From assembly GCF_030463565.1 (NCBI RefSeq), contig NC_134676.1, positions 22,176,728-22,240,727 on the forward strand: a stretch of 64,000 nt of DNA. Reading direction: 5' to 3'. The notes under the pieces are model-generated. The model searched no databases, was not told the origin of the DNA, and saw only the letters and a program-made list of their open reading frames with translations. The DNA is from Pelecanus crispus. Lineage: Eukaryota > Chordata > Aves > Pelecaniformes > Pelecanidae. This document shows, piece after piece, positions 1 through 13,000 of this stretch. A program made the position numbers and the translations under genes. Positions within the stretch are counted from its first letter, which is position 1. Every line of letters begins with the position of its first letter.

Positions 1-2917
1 CAGGCACCTCTGTAGTTGCTCCTTTTTGAGCAAGTGAACATGCTGCCCTGCTGCTCTTCTGCAAAGGGAAACAGAGCTTTTGCAGGCCAGGGAGGGCAGG
101 GTGATAGGCATTGCACATTGTGTGACCTGTGGTCATCCACAGTCATGCCCTGCACCTGCATTTGACCATGGACCTTGGAAACCTGCTGGTTTGTGGCTGA
201 CTCAATAGTTCCTACAACAGAACAGCCCCCAGGGACAACACCAATACTCTCATGAAGTTAGTTGCTCCCCTGCTGCCTGCCCTAATGCTGGGTGAAGGCT
301 GCCTTAATCCAGGTCCGGGAATTGTGGTGGCCCAGGAGTAATTTTGCACAAAACTCTGCTGCAGTGATCCCAAGGAGTTGGAGGGCCATGAAAAACTGCT
401 GGAGATGGTAACCACATCTGCAATGGAAGCGTAATGTGCTTCTGCTAGAATGCCTCTGCTGATGGCTGGAGGGCACGGATAGGAAAGTCATGTAAAGTCT
501 TCAGGCAGTGGTCCCTCCCAGGAAACCCTGAGTGGAGAAGAGCCTTACAGGATGAGAGAGACATTTCCTGTCATTTTCATGGAAAATCCCTTCCTCGAAC
601 TCATGGGTTCTTGCTGTTAGCTCTCCTAAATTCCTTTAAAGCTAGATCACACAATGACATGCAGAGGAAAAAAGAAATGTCTTGGACTTGCCATGAGATA
701 ATGCTGATTGCTGTGCTGGAGCCTTCCAGTTCTTGATGCCCAAACAGATTTTCCCACAACACACCACTTCCAGCAGATAGTGGCTTCTCATAGAGTTTCA
801 AGTGATCATTGTTTCATGACAACTAGGCTATAACTCTCCAAATAAAAATAATATCAAATAATCTGCTTGCAATCTTGTTCTACAGTGTCTGTAATTCTCC
901 AGCACCTAGGCTGAAGCCTCTTTTATATTTTAGGCTTTTGGAGATTGATGTTTTACCTGTATTATAGCCACTTAGTGCTCACCAATAAATGCCACTGCTT
1001 TCAGGTTTAAAACAGGAGGAACTTTTCAGTGAAAATAGCTGTGTTGTTGCTATTAGTTATCATGATGACTGTCTCTAGAGCAAGTTCACAGTGTGAAATA
1101 TTTTCACCTTTCAGCAAAGCAAAAGAGCCTTCCAAGAGAGTCAGCATCCTGTCTGCCATGCTCCTCTGGCTTATCAAACACTTTTCATATGGTCACAGTG
1201 GAAACAGAAGTCTCCAGAAAAAGCAATTTTTAACATAATCCAATGAAACATTTGTTAAATGCCAAGCACTTCCCCAATTTTTTACATTGTTACATGACTT
1301 CTTAGTTCAGTTGGTTTTTTTAAAAATAGTTTTGAGTCAGCAGAGCAACACAAATTAAAGTCTACTGTCATTATGTGCTAACAAAGGTTACCTTGCCCCT
1401 GCAAAAAAGTCAGAATCTACCCAAAAAGAAGAGAGAAGCAGAGTGTGTATAAATAGAGGTGTTCAACACAAGACAACGGTGATTATCTAACACAGCATAG
1501 CACACCAATGAGTACATACTAAATGTGTGAAGTCTGATTCACCTTTCATGCTCACGTTAAACAAGAATTTCTCAATAGAGCTCCAAAATTACCTACTGCA
1601 AGGTTACCAGTTCACAGTGATTTATTTCCAAACAAAGCAATTTAGTGCTCCTGCATGTAGAATGAAGGCTGGAGTGTGCTGGCCAGTAGGTGTGCCACTT
1701 GCTTTAGGATATGGTAGTGACATAATGGTTAACCACAAAATCCTTATTCATTTAAATGCTGAAGATTACTCTCACCTCTCTATTTATATGCATTGAGATC
1801 TGTGGGTGTGCCTCAGGTGCATCTTAGTTTAAGATTTAGGAAACCAGGTGTGCACAGGAGAGAGGAAGATCAAAAGCTGAGCTCTGAGAAAGAAGAGCTG
1901 CCAAAGCCTGTGCAAAACCAAAGAGGGACAGAAAGAGAGATCAATGCAGGTGGGTCTGAGGTAGTCAGATTCAGTTTTGCTCGGTTTGGAGGGGAAGGAG
2001 GACTTGAGCAATAGTCAGGAATCACTGCAAGAAGGATTTGGTGTACTTCTCACTCCTGTACCTCTTCAGAGCCTTCAGCTGCTCCTGCCTTGCCAAAGAC
2101 ACTGGTATCAGGTCTGCAGCTGTCCAGACAGGTGTACATGCACCATAATTTCATAAAAGGCTGAAGATATTGGTGGTCTGATATTGTCTCTCTGGTCAAC
2201 CAGAAGCAACTACATTGGTATTACTTTTCAAAGGCTAGCTTGGTCTATCAGCTCTCCTCTGTCATATAGCACAGGATCAGGTACCTGCACCATCCAATTC
2301 CTTCCCCAAGACCACTTGCACCAAAGCATTACCTGTATATGCTTCACTGTGTCCTTCCTGAGCTCCAACAAGGCTTTCCAGGAACCCACGTTGTCACTGT
2401 GCTGTTACTTACTTTAGAGTCCTCAAGGACCCCTGTCTTTTCCCCACAGAAATGCTTTCCCAGATGTAGGGAGGGTGTTGACCATGCTCGTATACTCTTT
2501 ATACAAATAAACCCTGCTCTAATTACACACTGCTAAGCAGCACCATGATAGCTGTACTGACCAATTCCTCACTCAGCATGGAAACCTGTCCATTTGTGCA
2601 ATGTAGAGACTTCAGGTGGGGTTTCCTAGTCCTCAGTAGCATCCTTGTGCCCTTGCTCAGGTACCCAGGGACTTTCCTGTCTTGCCAGCTCAGATAGGAC
2701 TTGTGCATATAAGCGAATTTCACTTTTGAAGACAATGAATAGTAAGAGAATGATTCATAATGCAGCTGGGAAGCCTGCTGGTCCAGCTCTGACAAAAAAT
2801 TACCTCTAGAGAAAGAAGTCTCATCCGAAGAGGCAGGTTCTCCAACAGGAAGATAAAACACTTTGGCGTAAGAGGGTAAAAGAAGTCTTCCAGCTACTTG
2901 AATATCATACTGGAAGA

Positions 2918-2934
2918 TTTTTTTTTTTTTTTTT
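2918..2934. repeat. T17 homopolymer
   Basis: Uninterrupted run of 17 T in intergenic DNA. Confidence 0.95.
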
Positions 2935-3611
2935 AGTCAAATGCTGCTTTGAGTAACTATGTATTATTTCAAGAGCTGAAAAGGTCAGGTTTCATGATCT
3001 AATGACTCTGCAATCCTCAGAGTCTACATGTGGATAAGTAAATGAGGAGGGAGCTGGGGATTTTGTCTCTTCTCAGCTGAATGACTCTGAAGTCGAAACC
3101 ACAAAGAATTCCTGCCTCCACTTTCTGTATCTACAGCATTTCCATCACCAGGACTGATGGTTTCTTCCCTACCAGGTCATGTCACTGGCTTTCACCAGTG
3201 TATTCACGTTGCCTGGTTTGTATGTGACACGCTAACTAAAGCCCAACTGTAAAACAGGCATTTATGAGTCACCTGTCATTCAGCTGTGCTCTCCAAAAAA
3301 CACACTTTGAAGACATAAGACAAAGGCACGAAGAAACACTTTTAAAACCCCTGAATCATTTCCCCTGATGCTATCATTCTCAAGCAGTCCGAAAATGCTG
3401 CACACTCCGGGAGCAGTGCAGCCTGGTTTAAACACAGTGAGCACGCCTGACTGTGGCTCAGGGCTATTTTATTTTCCTTCAGGCTGACAATTTTGAGCAG
3501 TACCTCTGGAAGCACGAGTCAGATCTCAGGGCAGCGTGCCCAGCTTCCCACTGCTGCCCGCCAGGCTGGAAAGCCTCACGTGTTTTCCTACTGCAGGAGC
3601 TAGAGATATAA

Positions 3612-3642
3612 GGGGGGGTGCAGGGCTGGGGGGGCAGGGGGG
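3612..3642 (+). other. G-quadruplex motif
   Basis: Four G-runs of 7, 3, 7 and 6 separated by loops of 4, 2 and 2 bases fit the G3+N1-7 rule on the plus strand. No gene is next to it, so a promoter role is not implied. Confidence 0.7.
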
Positions 3643-6600
3643 AAGTCCCTCACATGCCCGCACATGTGCAATTTTGTTCCACCATTCTGTGAAATACTTT
3701 TGGCTTTCAGCTTGTTTTCACATGGTGATATGTTAGAGCACACGTTTTTAGTACTTAGAGAAAAAATTTTCATGAATGAATTTACTGCTGTCAGCTTCCT
3801 GAAAGCAAGACTTAATCAGTCTTCCATGGCAGGCATTTAAAACTTTCCATGTTTCTAATGAGGCCTGTGTAGCTTCAGTTGGAAGAAAAAACATCCTTTA
3901 GGTATATAACTGTTTCTACACATGCCCCCTGAGGTCTGCATAGCAAGATTTTTTTTACTTTAAATTGGTCTAATTAGGTTAGGATCAGGTGGCACTGCCA
4001 TGCCGTAATGCAACGTGATGCTGGGGTGGTGTTGGAGATGATTCAATAGAGGCAATGAGCTAACATTGTAATACTCACTCTCTAGTTCCTGTTGCTTTCA
4101 TTAGGGGCCCAAATTTCCAAAGCACGCTTATAATTCTACTTACAAGACAGCTAGATGAAATTTGCACCTGCATGGGGGATCCAGGAAGACCAGCACTCCA
4201 CTTACATCCCACTTCTAAGCAGTGTTTTGAACAGCTTAGTAGTCTGTATTGATTTTGGGGAAGAATTACACCCATCTTTGATATCAATCAGAAGTGAAGC
4301 CACTGTCCACATGGTGGTTTGCAGTGGTCCTGCCAGGTCACAGCATGGATTCAGCCCTAACCATGGCCTCCTTGGGAACATGATAAAGACGTTAGCTTCA
4401 GCTCCCATTCTGTTCCCGATATCCTAAATGTGCTGGGTAGGAGACAGAGTGCAGGCTAAGCCAGAAAGCTCAAGCTTTTGGACAGTACTGAGGAAAAGGA
4501 ACATGTCAAGACAAAACATCTGCTTGCTTATGCTTGTTCACTGCTTTGAGCCATGCAGAAAACAGGGTTTTACAGCTATGTGCTATCCTCGTCCCTTTAC
4601 CTCTTCCCTCTACTCCCAAAACTTTCAAGTGCTGTTAAGACGAAGTTGTAAGCAAAACAGCCCTTGGCATAATTTTTGCTTTCATACCAAGATGTCTTCT
4701 ATGTGGCTGAATGAAAAGCCTGGGTCAAGATGCAACACTGCTATGGGAAGAAAAGTCTGAGGCTGTTGTGGGAAAAGGGTTTATGAATTTGGGCAACAGG
4801 CGTTAGTCCAGCAGGCTAACACCTTGGGAATAAGCTTTTCCCCACAGCACAAGGGAGCTGGGTCTGGTCAGCACCAAGTGGCCTGGACATGAGCAACCCA
4901 GGGCTAAGGTCTGCCAATGTCAGACTGACGACCCTATGCTGCAGAAAAATGGTGCAAGGGGGTGTTGTAATTCTGCCTTGGACAGGCTGGCACAGGTCCC
5001 GCTGCTTTAATGGGCATTGCACACACTCACCTGAGAGCCCAGCATGACCCAATGCAGGCTAATGAAGCTATCCATGCTTGCTTTGCCCTGCCACTGCTGC
5101 GTCTATTCACAGGTATTCATATCATCATACGTCACAGGGAGAAAGCAGAAAACTGAACACTACCTTATTTTTCCTCCCTATAAAAACCCGTCACTTCATA
5201 AGCCTCCCTTCATGCCCCCCTTTCTTGTCAAGCTATGTATGCCTGCCTAGAAGATATAGGTGAGAAAAGAGGGTAGGAAGTATCAGTCGTTGCTTCACAT
5301 GGTTTGGCATTAGCATGTCACCAGCATATCAGGGGACTCATTGGAGGCAAGGAATAGCAGCTGACTCACAGGCAGCGTGTCTGTGCTTTTGTACGTCCCT
5401 GGTTCAGGTAGCATATTCGCTCATTGGATTTTATGTGTCACGCAAGTGAGATGGGGGATTTGTCAAGGCTGAATCCACCTGAGGTTGCCTGTCAGCGTGG
5501 GATCCCCACCGCTTGGTTCACAATCTGCTTCCCTCACTTGCTGAGATGAGTTTTCGGCAGGGCATTCTGTACCTAGAGAGGTGTGCTTGCTGACAGGGCT
5601 GGGTACAGAGCAGAGAGGCTCTGCACAGGGCAGTTCCCTGAAATGGTGGGACCCTAAGACATGTGTCCTACTTGCAGGTCTGTATGGCTGCACCCATGAC
5701 ACAGAAGGGCAGATGTCACAGTGTGCGTCACCCCCGGAGGAGCAGCTGTGCTGGTGTAGCTGTGGCTCGCTGCACACACATGCCCTCAAAGAGCTTGTTC
5801 AATGGTCCGTGCTGCACAATTCGCATCCTAATACATGGACTCTGATCTAGGTCAGCAAACTTGCTTATTAGGGAGGTAACTGGCACAGGCTGCAGGGACA
5901 ACTGCCTTGCAGTCATTACTTTTCTACAACCCTAAAGAAAAATAGGTCTTATGACCCATCTTTTTTCTCCAGTGCAGGAGAAGGAATCCTTTCAGACACA
6001 GATGGGATTTCCCAAGGAGTGTCTTGCTCTGTGTCAGGTGTTCTGCTGCAGAATGAGTCATGAGTGTCCTGGAGACCTGGTGGCGTGATCTCTGCCGGCT
6101 TGGCAGCTCCCTGCTCATTTCAGCAGCACAGAACAGCATGCTATTTTCATTACTGTCTCTAATTAAATACTGGGAGGATATCCAGGACTAGCACTAAGGC
6201 ACCCAGCCATAATCTGGCTACTAGCACATGTTTTCCGATGCTCCAGGGGGAAGCCAGGCTGCAAAGGAAATTCCTTTGGTTGGGAGATCCCTCCATGAGA
6301 TAGGGCAAAGCCCTGGGCTGTCTCCAGGAGCCAGAGGAAGCCAGCTTGCACAGCAGCGCCCTTCTCTCTCCCTTTCACTTCTCCAGTTCCTTGTAGGGCC
6401 TCTCCCGTTGCAACACAGACAGAGACTGCTGTCAGAGCCTACTGCCGTGCTTCCAGGCCAGCCAGTGTCCTGGGCCTCCATTTTCTGCTTGAAACGCTCC
6501 TGCAAAGTGATCTCTGCAATTATTCAGTTGGTCCCACCTACATTTTCTCTTGGTGCCCGTGTAAAATTACTTGCTAAGACCCACTTCATGGCCCATTTTG

Positions 6601-9600
6601 CCAGGGCAGAGGATGCACCTGGGTCTGACTGCCTGTACACGCCACCTTCCCCCACAGCAATTCTAAGGAGACCAAGTGACCTGCCTCAGTGACCACACAC
6701 CTGGTGCCAGCGGGGCAAGGCACAACGCTACCACACAGACAGCCCACAGTAAGGCATGGTGTTGGAATGAACGCCTTCTTTGCCCAATATATGCAGTTCA
6801 ACCCCCTTCTGGTTGTGACTATCTCTCCAAATACAGTGTGAGGAGAGGTAGGATCAAGCAGGGCTTCGGAGCATGGCCCAAGTCATATAACCTTAGGTTT
6901 AACAGGTATCTTTACAGTTAGTGGTATACCTGTGCCTGGCCCAGGCACTGCTCTGCCCTGTCACTCTTCCAGGCACATGCAAATATGTTTAATGCAGGTG
7001 GAAGATGCTCTTGCCCCCACTGAACAGATGCAGCTCAGAATATGGGCTTGAGCCCAGGTTTCATCCCTTTCCAAGTGAATCACCAGTTTTTTCTGCACTG
7101 AGAACCAGCCTTGACAAGTTTTGACACTGCTGGGCCTCTTGAGCCATCCCACAGTTCTACCTGGGCACTTGGGTTGTGTTTTCCCTTTTTTTTTTGGTTT
7201 TTTGGTTTTTGTTTTTGCCCTTCTCCTATGCTGACAACTGGCAAGACCAGCTCAGCTTTTTACCTCCATATTTTTTTGTTCTGGTTGCAGTTCTGGAGGC
7301 AGCAGAGAAGGCTGCTGGGTCCTTCAATGCAAAGTGTCATCCTTGTTCATCTGTGATAGACCACAGCCTCACACTCACTAAACAGCAGAGAGCCTGTGTG
7401 CATGCACAGTGAACCATCCCACTCCATCCTGTACAGATATGTGGATAGCATCAATGTGAATGCAGCTACAGCCATCTGGGTGGGTACAATTATGCTATGG
7501 GAGCACGCCATTTACACTGGGCTGGCTTCTATATTCTCTGATGAGCATCATCTCTGCTGTTTGAGAAGTTGCATTCCCCTTTCCTCTGTAGAGACAGGGG
7601 AAGGGAACAGGCACCCAAACATTAGTAATTTCAGTGCACATTTCCATGTCTTTGCATAAATCCACCTTTGGTGGCAGCGTCATCGGAGATGCTGGGCTTT
7701 GTGTTGCAATGATTGAGTCATGGGCAATGTTCCCTGTGGGGGACTGTGCTCTGGGAGAGGTACCTCTCCCAGGGGTACAGCACGCAGGGCAGGGATCCCA
7801 CATGCTCAACACCTACTTCTTCCAGAGTCACCAGAGGGTGACTTGCACCTCCTGGTACCTGGGGTGAGCCAGCTTATGCTCTGATGGGAGAATGGAGCCA
7901 AAATCCTTTTGCATAAAAGCTGCAAGGGTTTATTTCTAATGCAGCATCAAAGATAGCCTTTATGGTTGAAAATCCTTGCTGTTGAATGAAGTTTACCAGG
8001 AAGGAATGTCTGAGGAGGATGTTTCCAGGAGACTCAGTGCCTCAAGGAGAGTAAGTTTGTCTATTATGTATCTATTTACCTAGTATCACTTGCTATAGGT
8101 ATCCATTCCAAACAACATAATGTGGTAGAGGTGAGTTGCCCCATGCTAGCAACAACAAAAAGAGAAGAACAACATTCTTTGCAGCACTTAACCAAGGAAG
8201 TGGAAGGTGCGAGAGTATCAAGGTGGTGACATATGAAATGCAAAGGAAGAAACCTTATGGTACCAGGGAAAACAACAGCAATTGAATGCCCTGGCCTAAA
8301 AGGAAAGGACCCATGCGTGCAGCAAAATTGTGAGAGTGTGGGGAGTTACTCAGAGGAAAGGTGTGAGAAGTGATAATGAAATATGATTAATACAATGAAC
8401 TGCACTTAAAATACAGTTGACAAGTGGGTTAGTTCTGCAGAGCTGTGAGAGACGTGGGTTTGGAGTGGGGGAAGACTGAGGCTGCAGCCCTTCCAGCTCT
8501 GCAACCTCTTCCAGCCCCTTCCCTCCTCCCAGAGGCTAAGCACTGCTTTGGGGAAGGGATTTTGGTACAGCCTAGCTACTAGAAGGGGAGGTAGTATTTA
8601 ATCCCTCTCAGTGCCTGACAGGGAAAGGAGTGAAGATTGGAGGTAACATGTTTGGGGGTGAGGGTGCGGAAGCTAGGGAAATGACTACGCTGCTAACAGC
8701 CACAATGACAGCCCTTTGCACTCTGCCCATAGGATAGGCTTGGTGGTACAAAAACAGCACTGTTACTGAAAGTCCTCTGGCTAACGCACATGATTTGAGC
8801 AGAAGGGGGTTGGAGTAAACAAGGCTGTGAGCAGCAATGCTGGTAGTGAGTCCCAGGGAGGGGTGGTAGAGGGCTGCTGCAGCAAGCTCCAGGCTTGCAC
8901 AGGGCCCTGACTGGCATCCAAGAAACTTACTGACCATTGCTGATGAACATAAGATTAACCAACTTTCATCTTTTGACTCATTCGTTAGTTTTTAGGATGG
9001 CCCTGTCAAAACTTACTGCCAATGACTTTGTCGTGAACAAAAGCCAGATATTAAACAATGACAGCATTCTGCAATTTTGTTCTGTTTTTGTCAGAGCCTG
9101 CTCTGCTCTCTCTCTGCATTTACATTGGAACCCCGCCCCCCCCCCAAAAAAAAAGAGCCAGTATTTTACCACTCACTCTTAGTCTGCACAGCCAGCCTCT
9201 GTGACTGCCTCGCCAGCTTGCTCCTCCTGCAGCTAGGGTGAGCACACAAGCAACAGGGCTGTGAGCTTGCTCCATTCATCTCAACTGAGTATTAAATTAA
9301 AAGTCTATTTTAATCTTTAAAATGCCATCACCTGTTTGATCCTTGAGATCCTTTCCTGACCACCCCAATACGGAGTGTATGAAATACTTTTAAAGTCCAG
9401 GCAGAGTTAGTTCTGTTGCATGATTTCCCCATGACTCTCTTACTGTGAGCCATTTTAAGGAACGTCTGATCTGTGTTCCTCATGCATAACACAGGAACAT
9501 CTTAGCTTGTACGTACGTGTGTGTGTTTAGCTGCTTAATTGTCTTAAATCTTGCTTCTAAGACCTGTGCATTTTTCTGCTTGTGTCTGGGGCAAGAGGGA

Positions 9601-10004
9601 TGGTGGCTCAGAACTGCACTTATCCCCCAGCTTTCAGCCCCTTCACAGCAGAGCTGGAGGAGTGAGACCAGCCACAGCTGTGCATAGTCCCCCACCATAG
9701 CTTGCATGGCTGGCAGAGGTAAGTTTAGTCAAAGCCTTCAGGCCTTGCATTGAAGCTGTCCATAAACATTCGTATGTTCCTTCTTGTTGACACTTTTGCA
9801 GGGAAGGTTCTTTCTTACAGACAGCCCAACCAGATATTAATGCCTAGTAACTGCTTGCATTGCTCCAGGTAAACTCAGTAGCCTGGGCATTAATGAGCTG
9901 TGCGGGACAGCTGTTTTCTGCCTCATGCAACTACTCCACAAGAGAAACATGTTCACCCACATATCCACACAGAGCTTTCCCTTCTCAACACATAAAAAAG
10001 GGAT

Positions 10005-10044
10005 GTGTATATATACATATATATGTGTATATATACATATATAT
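10005..10044. repeat. Perfect 2 x 20-bp tandem repeat, TA/TG-rich
   Basis: The 20-mer GTGTATATATACATATATAT occurs twice head to tail with no mismatch. The unit is itself largely self-complementary. Confidence 0.95.
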
Positions 10045-13000
10045 GCTTTTTCACACCAAGCATAGACTATTTCATATGTCTTTCACTGATAGAAACATAA
10101 CAAGATTTCCTAAGGTACTAATTTCAAAAGCTTGCTAAGCAGTAGTGATTTCTATACTGTAAAAGCTTTTTGGAAAGCCTTAACACACAGACATGTACAA
10201 TGAACTCGATGCTGAAGTAAAGCTTATTAGCTGATGTCAAACACAAGCCCACCACCCTGACGTGGACAATTGCTCAAAGTAAGCAGACATTAACTTCCCT
10301 CCGTATTGGAGGGAGTTGTTACTTTATTCTTGGTGAGAAGAGATGATAAAGTAAGTTGTAGATGGACTAAAACAGGATCCCAATCTGCCATGCATATGGT
10401 TAAGCTGTTCACCACTGACTGACTCTACACAAGCTGTCCCGTAGACATTTGTCCAAGGACTTTTTCCCTTCCTGTCCCAGGACTGTAACAGCAGGAGGTC
10501 CCTCCCTTGCCTTGTGAGTAAGCTGTGACCCCTCTCTCTCCACACTTGCTGGATGCAGGGCTTTACCCCTACCCTAAGGGTGCTCCCAGCATCCCTCTAT
10601 CCACCATCACCCTCTGTGCTCAGATACTCACTGGGAAATGATTCCTCAGCCAGGATTATGCCCCCCTGCACCACCCTGCCCCATCCATCAGCCATCCCCA
10701 AGAGATGCCCAGGTGGGAGGTGGGGGCCAGGCAAGCAGAGGAGCCAGGCACATTCGCAGAGCAGGTCCAGGAGGTCACAGGGTGCCAGGGGCTGGGCAGT
10801 CCTTCATCTTGCTGTAACCTGCCTCATGAACAAACTCAGGCTTTTTTAGCTGTTACTTAAGGGATCCTCAGAGGCCCTGTGCTTCCCTCTCCTCTAACAA
10901 GCACGATTATGTTGCTGTGCGACCCTTGCTGCAGATGTCAAGGTTGTGTTTTCTATTGTGTGCTTGTTTCGTCCTCCTGGGGAACCTTCACTTCACCTTG
11001 GATGGTGTGCTCACCTTTTCTCACCTACCACTGTTAGCTATGGCAAGAGGCACAGATTTTGTTTACTTCTCTTACACACCCAGCCATCCTTTCACAGCTT
11101 TGGCGTTAAGAGCGGCTGTGTGGATCTGCAGACGTGCTCCCCCTTTGGATGTGACAGAAGACAATGTGGCCGAGCCCCGCTTCCCTGCCATATTAATTAT
11201 TAATGAAGCTGAACACTGGAGCAGTTCAGCTGAAGCAGCACAAAGGAGAAAGGAGTGATTCATACCAGCTCTTGCTAATGCTTTCAGAATAATTCGCCAG
11301 ATTTCCAGTGACCCACAATTAAATCCCCCTTCCCCCCCCTTTTTTTAAATCATGCACAAAACTATACCCTGTTAGAGGAAATTCCAATTTATCAGAGGCA
11401 GAGTAGTCTGTATATGACTCCATCAGGCCGCATATAAACCAGCCCCACAGCGATACCTGAAATGCAATATGGGGTTTTGGATATGAAGCCTGTTTCAACC
11501 TCCAGGTTTTTTTCACCTATTGATCTATTTTTCATGATAATATGCTGCTCTATACTGAAATGAATGTGGAGAGATTAGCGTGTGCCCAAAGCAGCGTTTC
11601 CGACCCACCATGAGCACATAAAATACCATTGCAATAGCTGGTGACCAGCCCAGCTGCTCCTCCGCAGCACCACGCCGGCATCACGGCAGCAGGTTGTGCA
11701 GCCCAGGGTCGTGGCACAGCCAGCAGCACACCCCTGCAGCGAGGGTCCCCATGGGTGTGTGACCTGTCCCCAGAAAGTGGTGAGAACCCACTGCCTGCTA
11801 CTGGGTAGCTACTGGGAGGGGAAGGGAAGGCACTGGGATTTCATCTCCATTCTCCCTGAATCCAGTATAGCAGAGGAAAGCTTGGGTACCACCGTGAGGA
11901 TAGCTTTTGCTAAAAGGAGCCAAACCCTAACATCGGTTCCCCAGGAAAAAAGCTGCTGTTAGTGCTGCCAGGGAGGGCTGTGACTACGACGAGAGCTGCA
12001 GGAGTCTGCAGAGGGGCAGCAGAAAATTGCCCAGACATATCTAAAAATAAACCTCCAGGCTTTTAAGGTTGGCTGGGCGTAAGCAATAGTACAGGTAGCC
12101 CAAAACCTCACCCTGCTCGCCACGCCACCCCCCACTCATCCCTGCAAAACATCGTTGCACTCGGTTGTGATTTTCACCACTCACCATGCACGAAGCCCTG
12201 AGGATTTTGCCAGCCCATCACCCTGCCCGAGAAACATCCTGCATCACCACCCACGCTTCCTGCCACCTGGCAGCTTCTACAAACAGCCCGCCTGGAGCAG
12301 ACGAGCTCCAGCACTGCTGCCAAAGCTGCCCCATGGGCAAACAGCGCCAGGGCCTTGCCACCGTCCCCAGCTGGCGGAGCGCCGGGACCAGCAAACCCCG
12401 CAGAACAGAAGGCCTGAGGCTTGAAGCCACCTGGGTCAGACAGGAGGGTTGAATGGGATCTGCAACAATATATTTTAAAAGGGCATCCCTGTTAGTCTCT
12501 CTGGACAGCTGCGGGCTGGTGAGAAGCACTGGCAGGTATTAGTATTTATGCAGGTTGGGCTTGCACAGGGAATTTTGGTGGGGAAAAAAGGGACAATGCT
12601 ATCAAATACTTGTAATGAAGTGTGAGTTTGAGAGTTGCTTTGCCTACCTGCAGGGGAAATAAAACTAAATCATGACCAGTTCAGTTACAAGTCATGCTGC
12701 TGAAGGCTTTTTCAGCTTGGACAGTCTAATGGAAAAATTGTTGAATACTAACTGTGTTTGTTAATACTAATCACTGACTATGGAGGAGGGCACCAGGAGA
12801 CAGCCTGGGTCTTATGGCTCCCACAGGACAGCTCCTGTGGCCCTGCTGGGGACACCGCCTGGCACTACATCTGCCCTGGCCTTGCAGTGCTGTTGAGCAT
12901 TGCAGATCAGAGGCTGCAGTTCACTGCAAACAGCATAGCACCCTACTCCCATTTTTGGGAAGTTGGATTTAAAGACCCTTTAAATTTACAGACTGCTCCA

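Noticed and set aside
1029-1238. 69-codon frame with a signal-peptide-like hydrophobic start and Cys-containing continuation
   Set aside because: It begins with GTG, not ATG, has no recognised family and no supported exon partners. Hydrophobic starts are common by chance.
1-3000. Possible 3' end of RAB3C, the neighbour of PDE4D in mammals
   Set aside because: No sequence coding for the Rab3 C-terminal cysteine motif could be found.
6228-6692. 154-codon open frame in GC-rich intergenic DNA
   Set aside because: Overlaps frames on the other strand, no domain or codon signal, within the length expected by chance.
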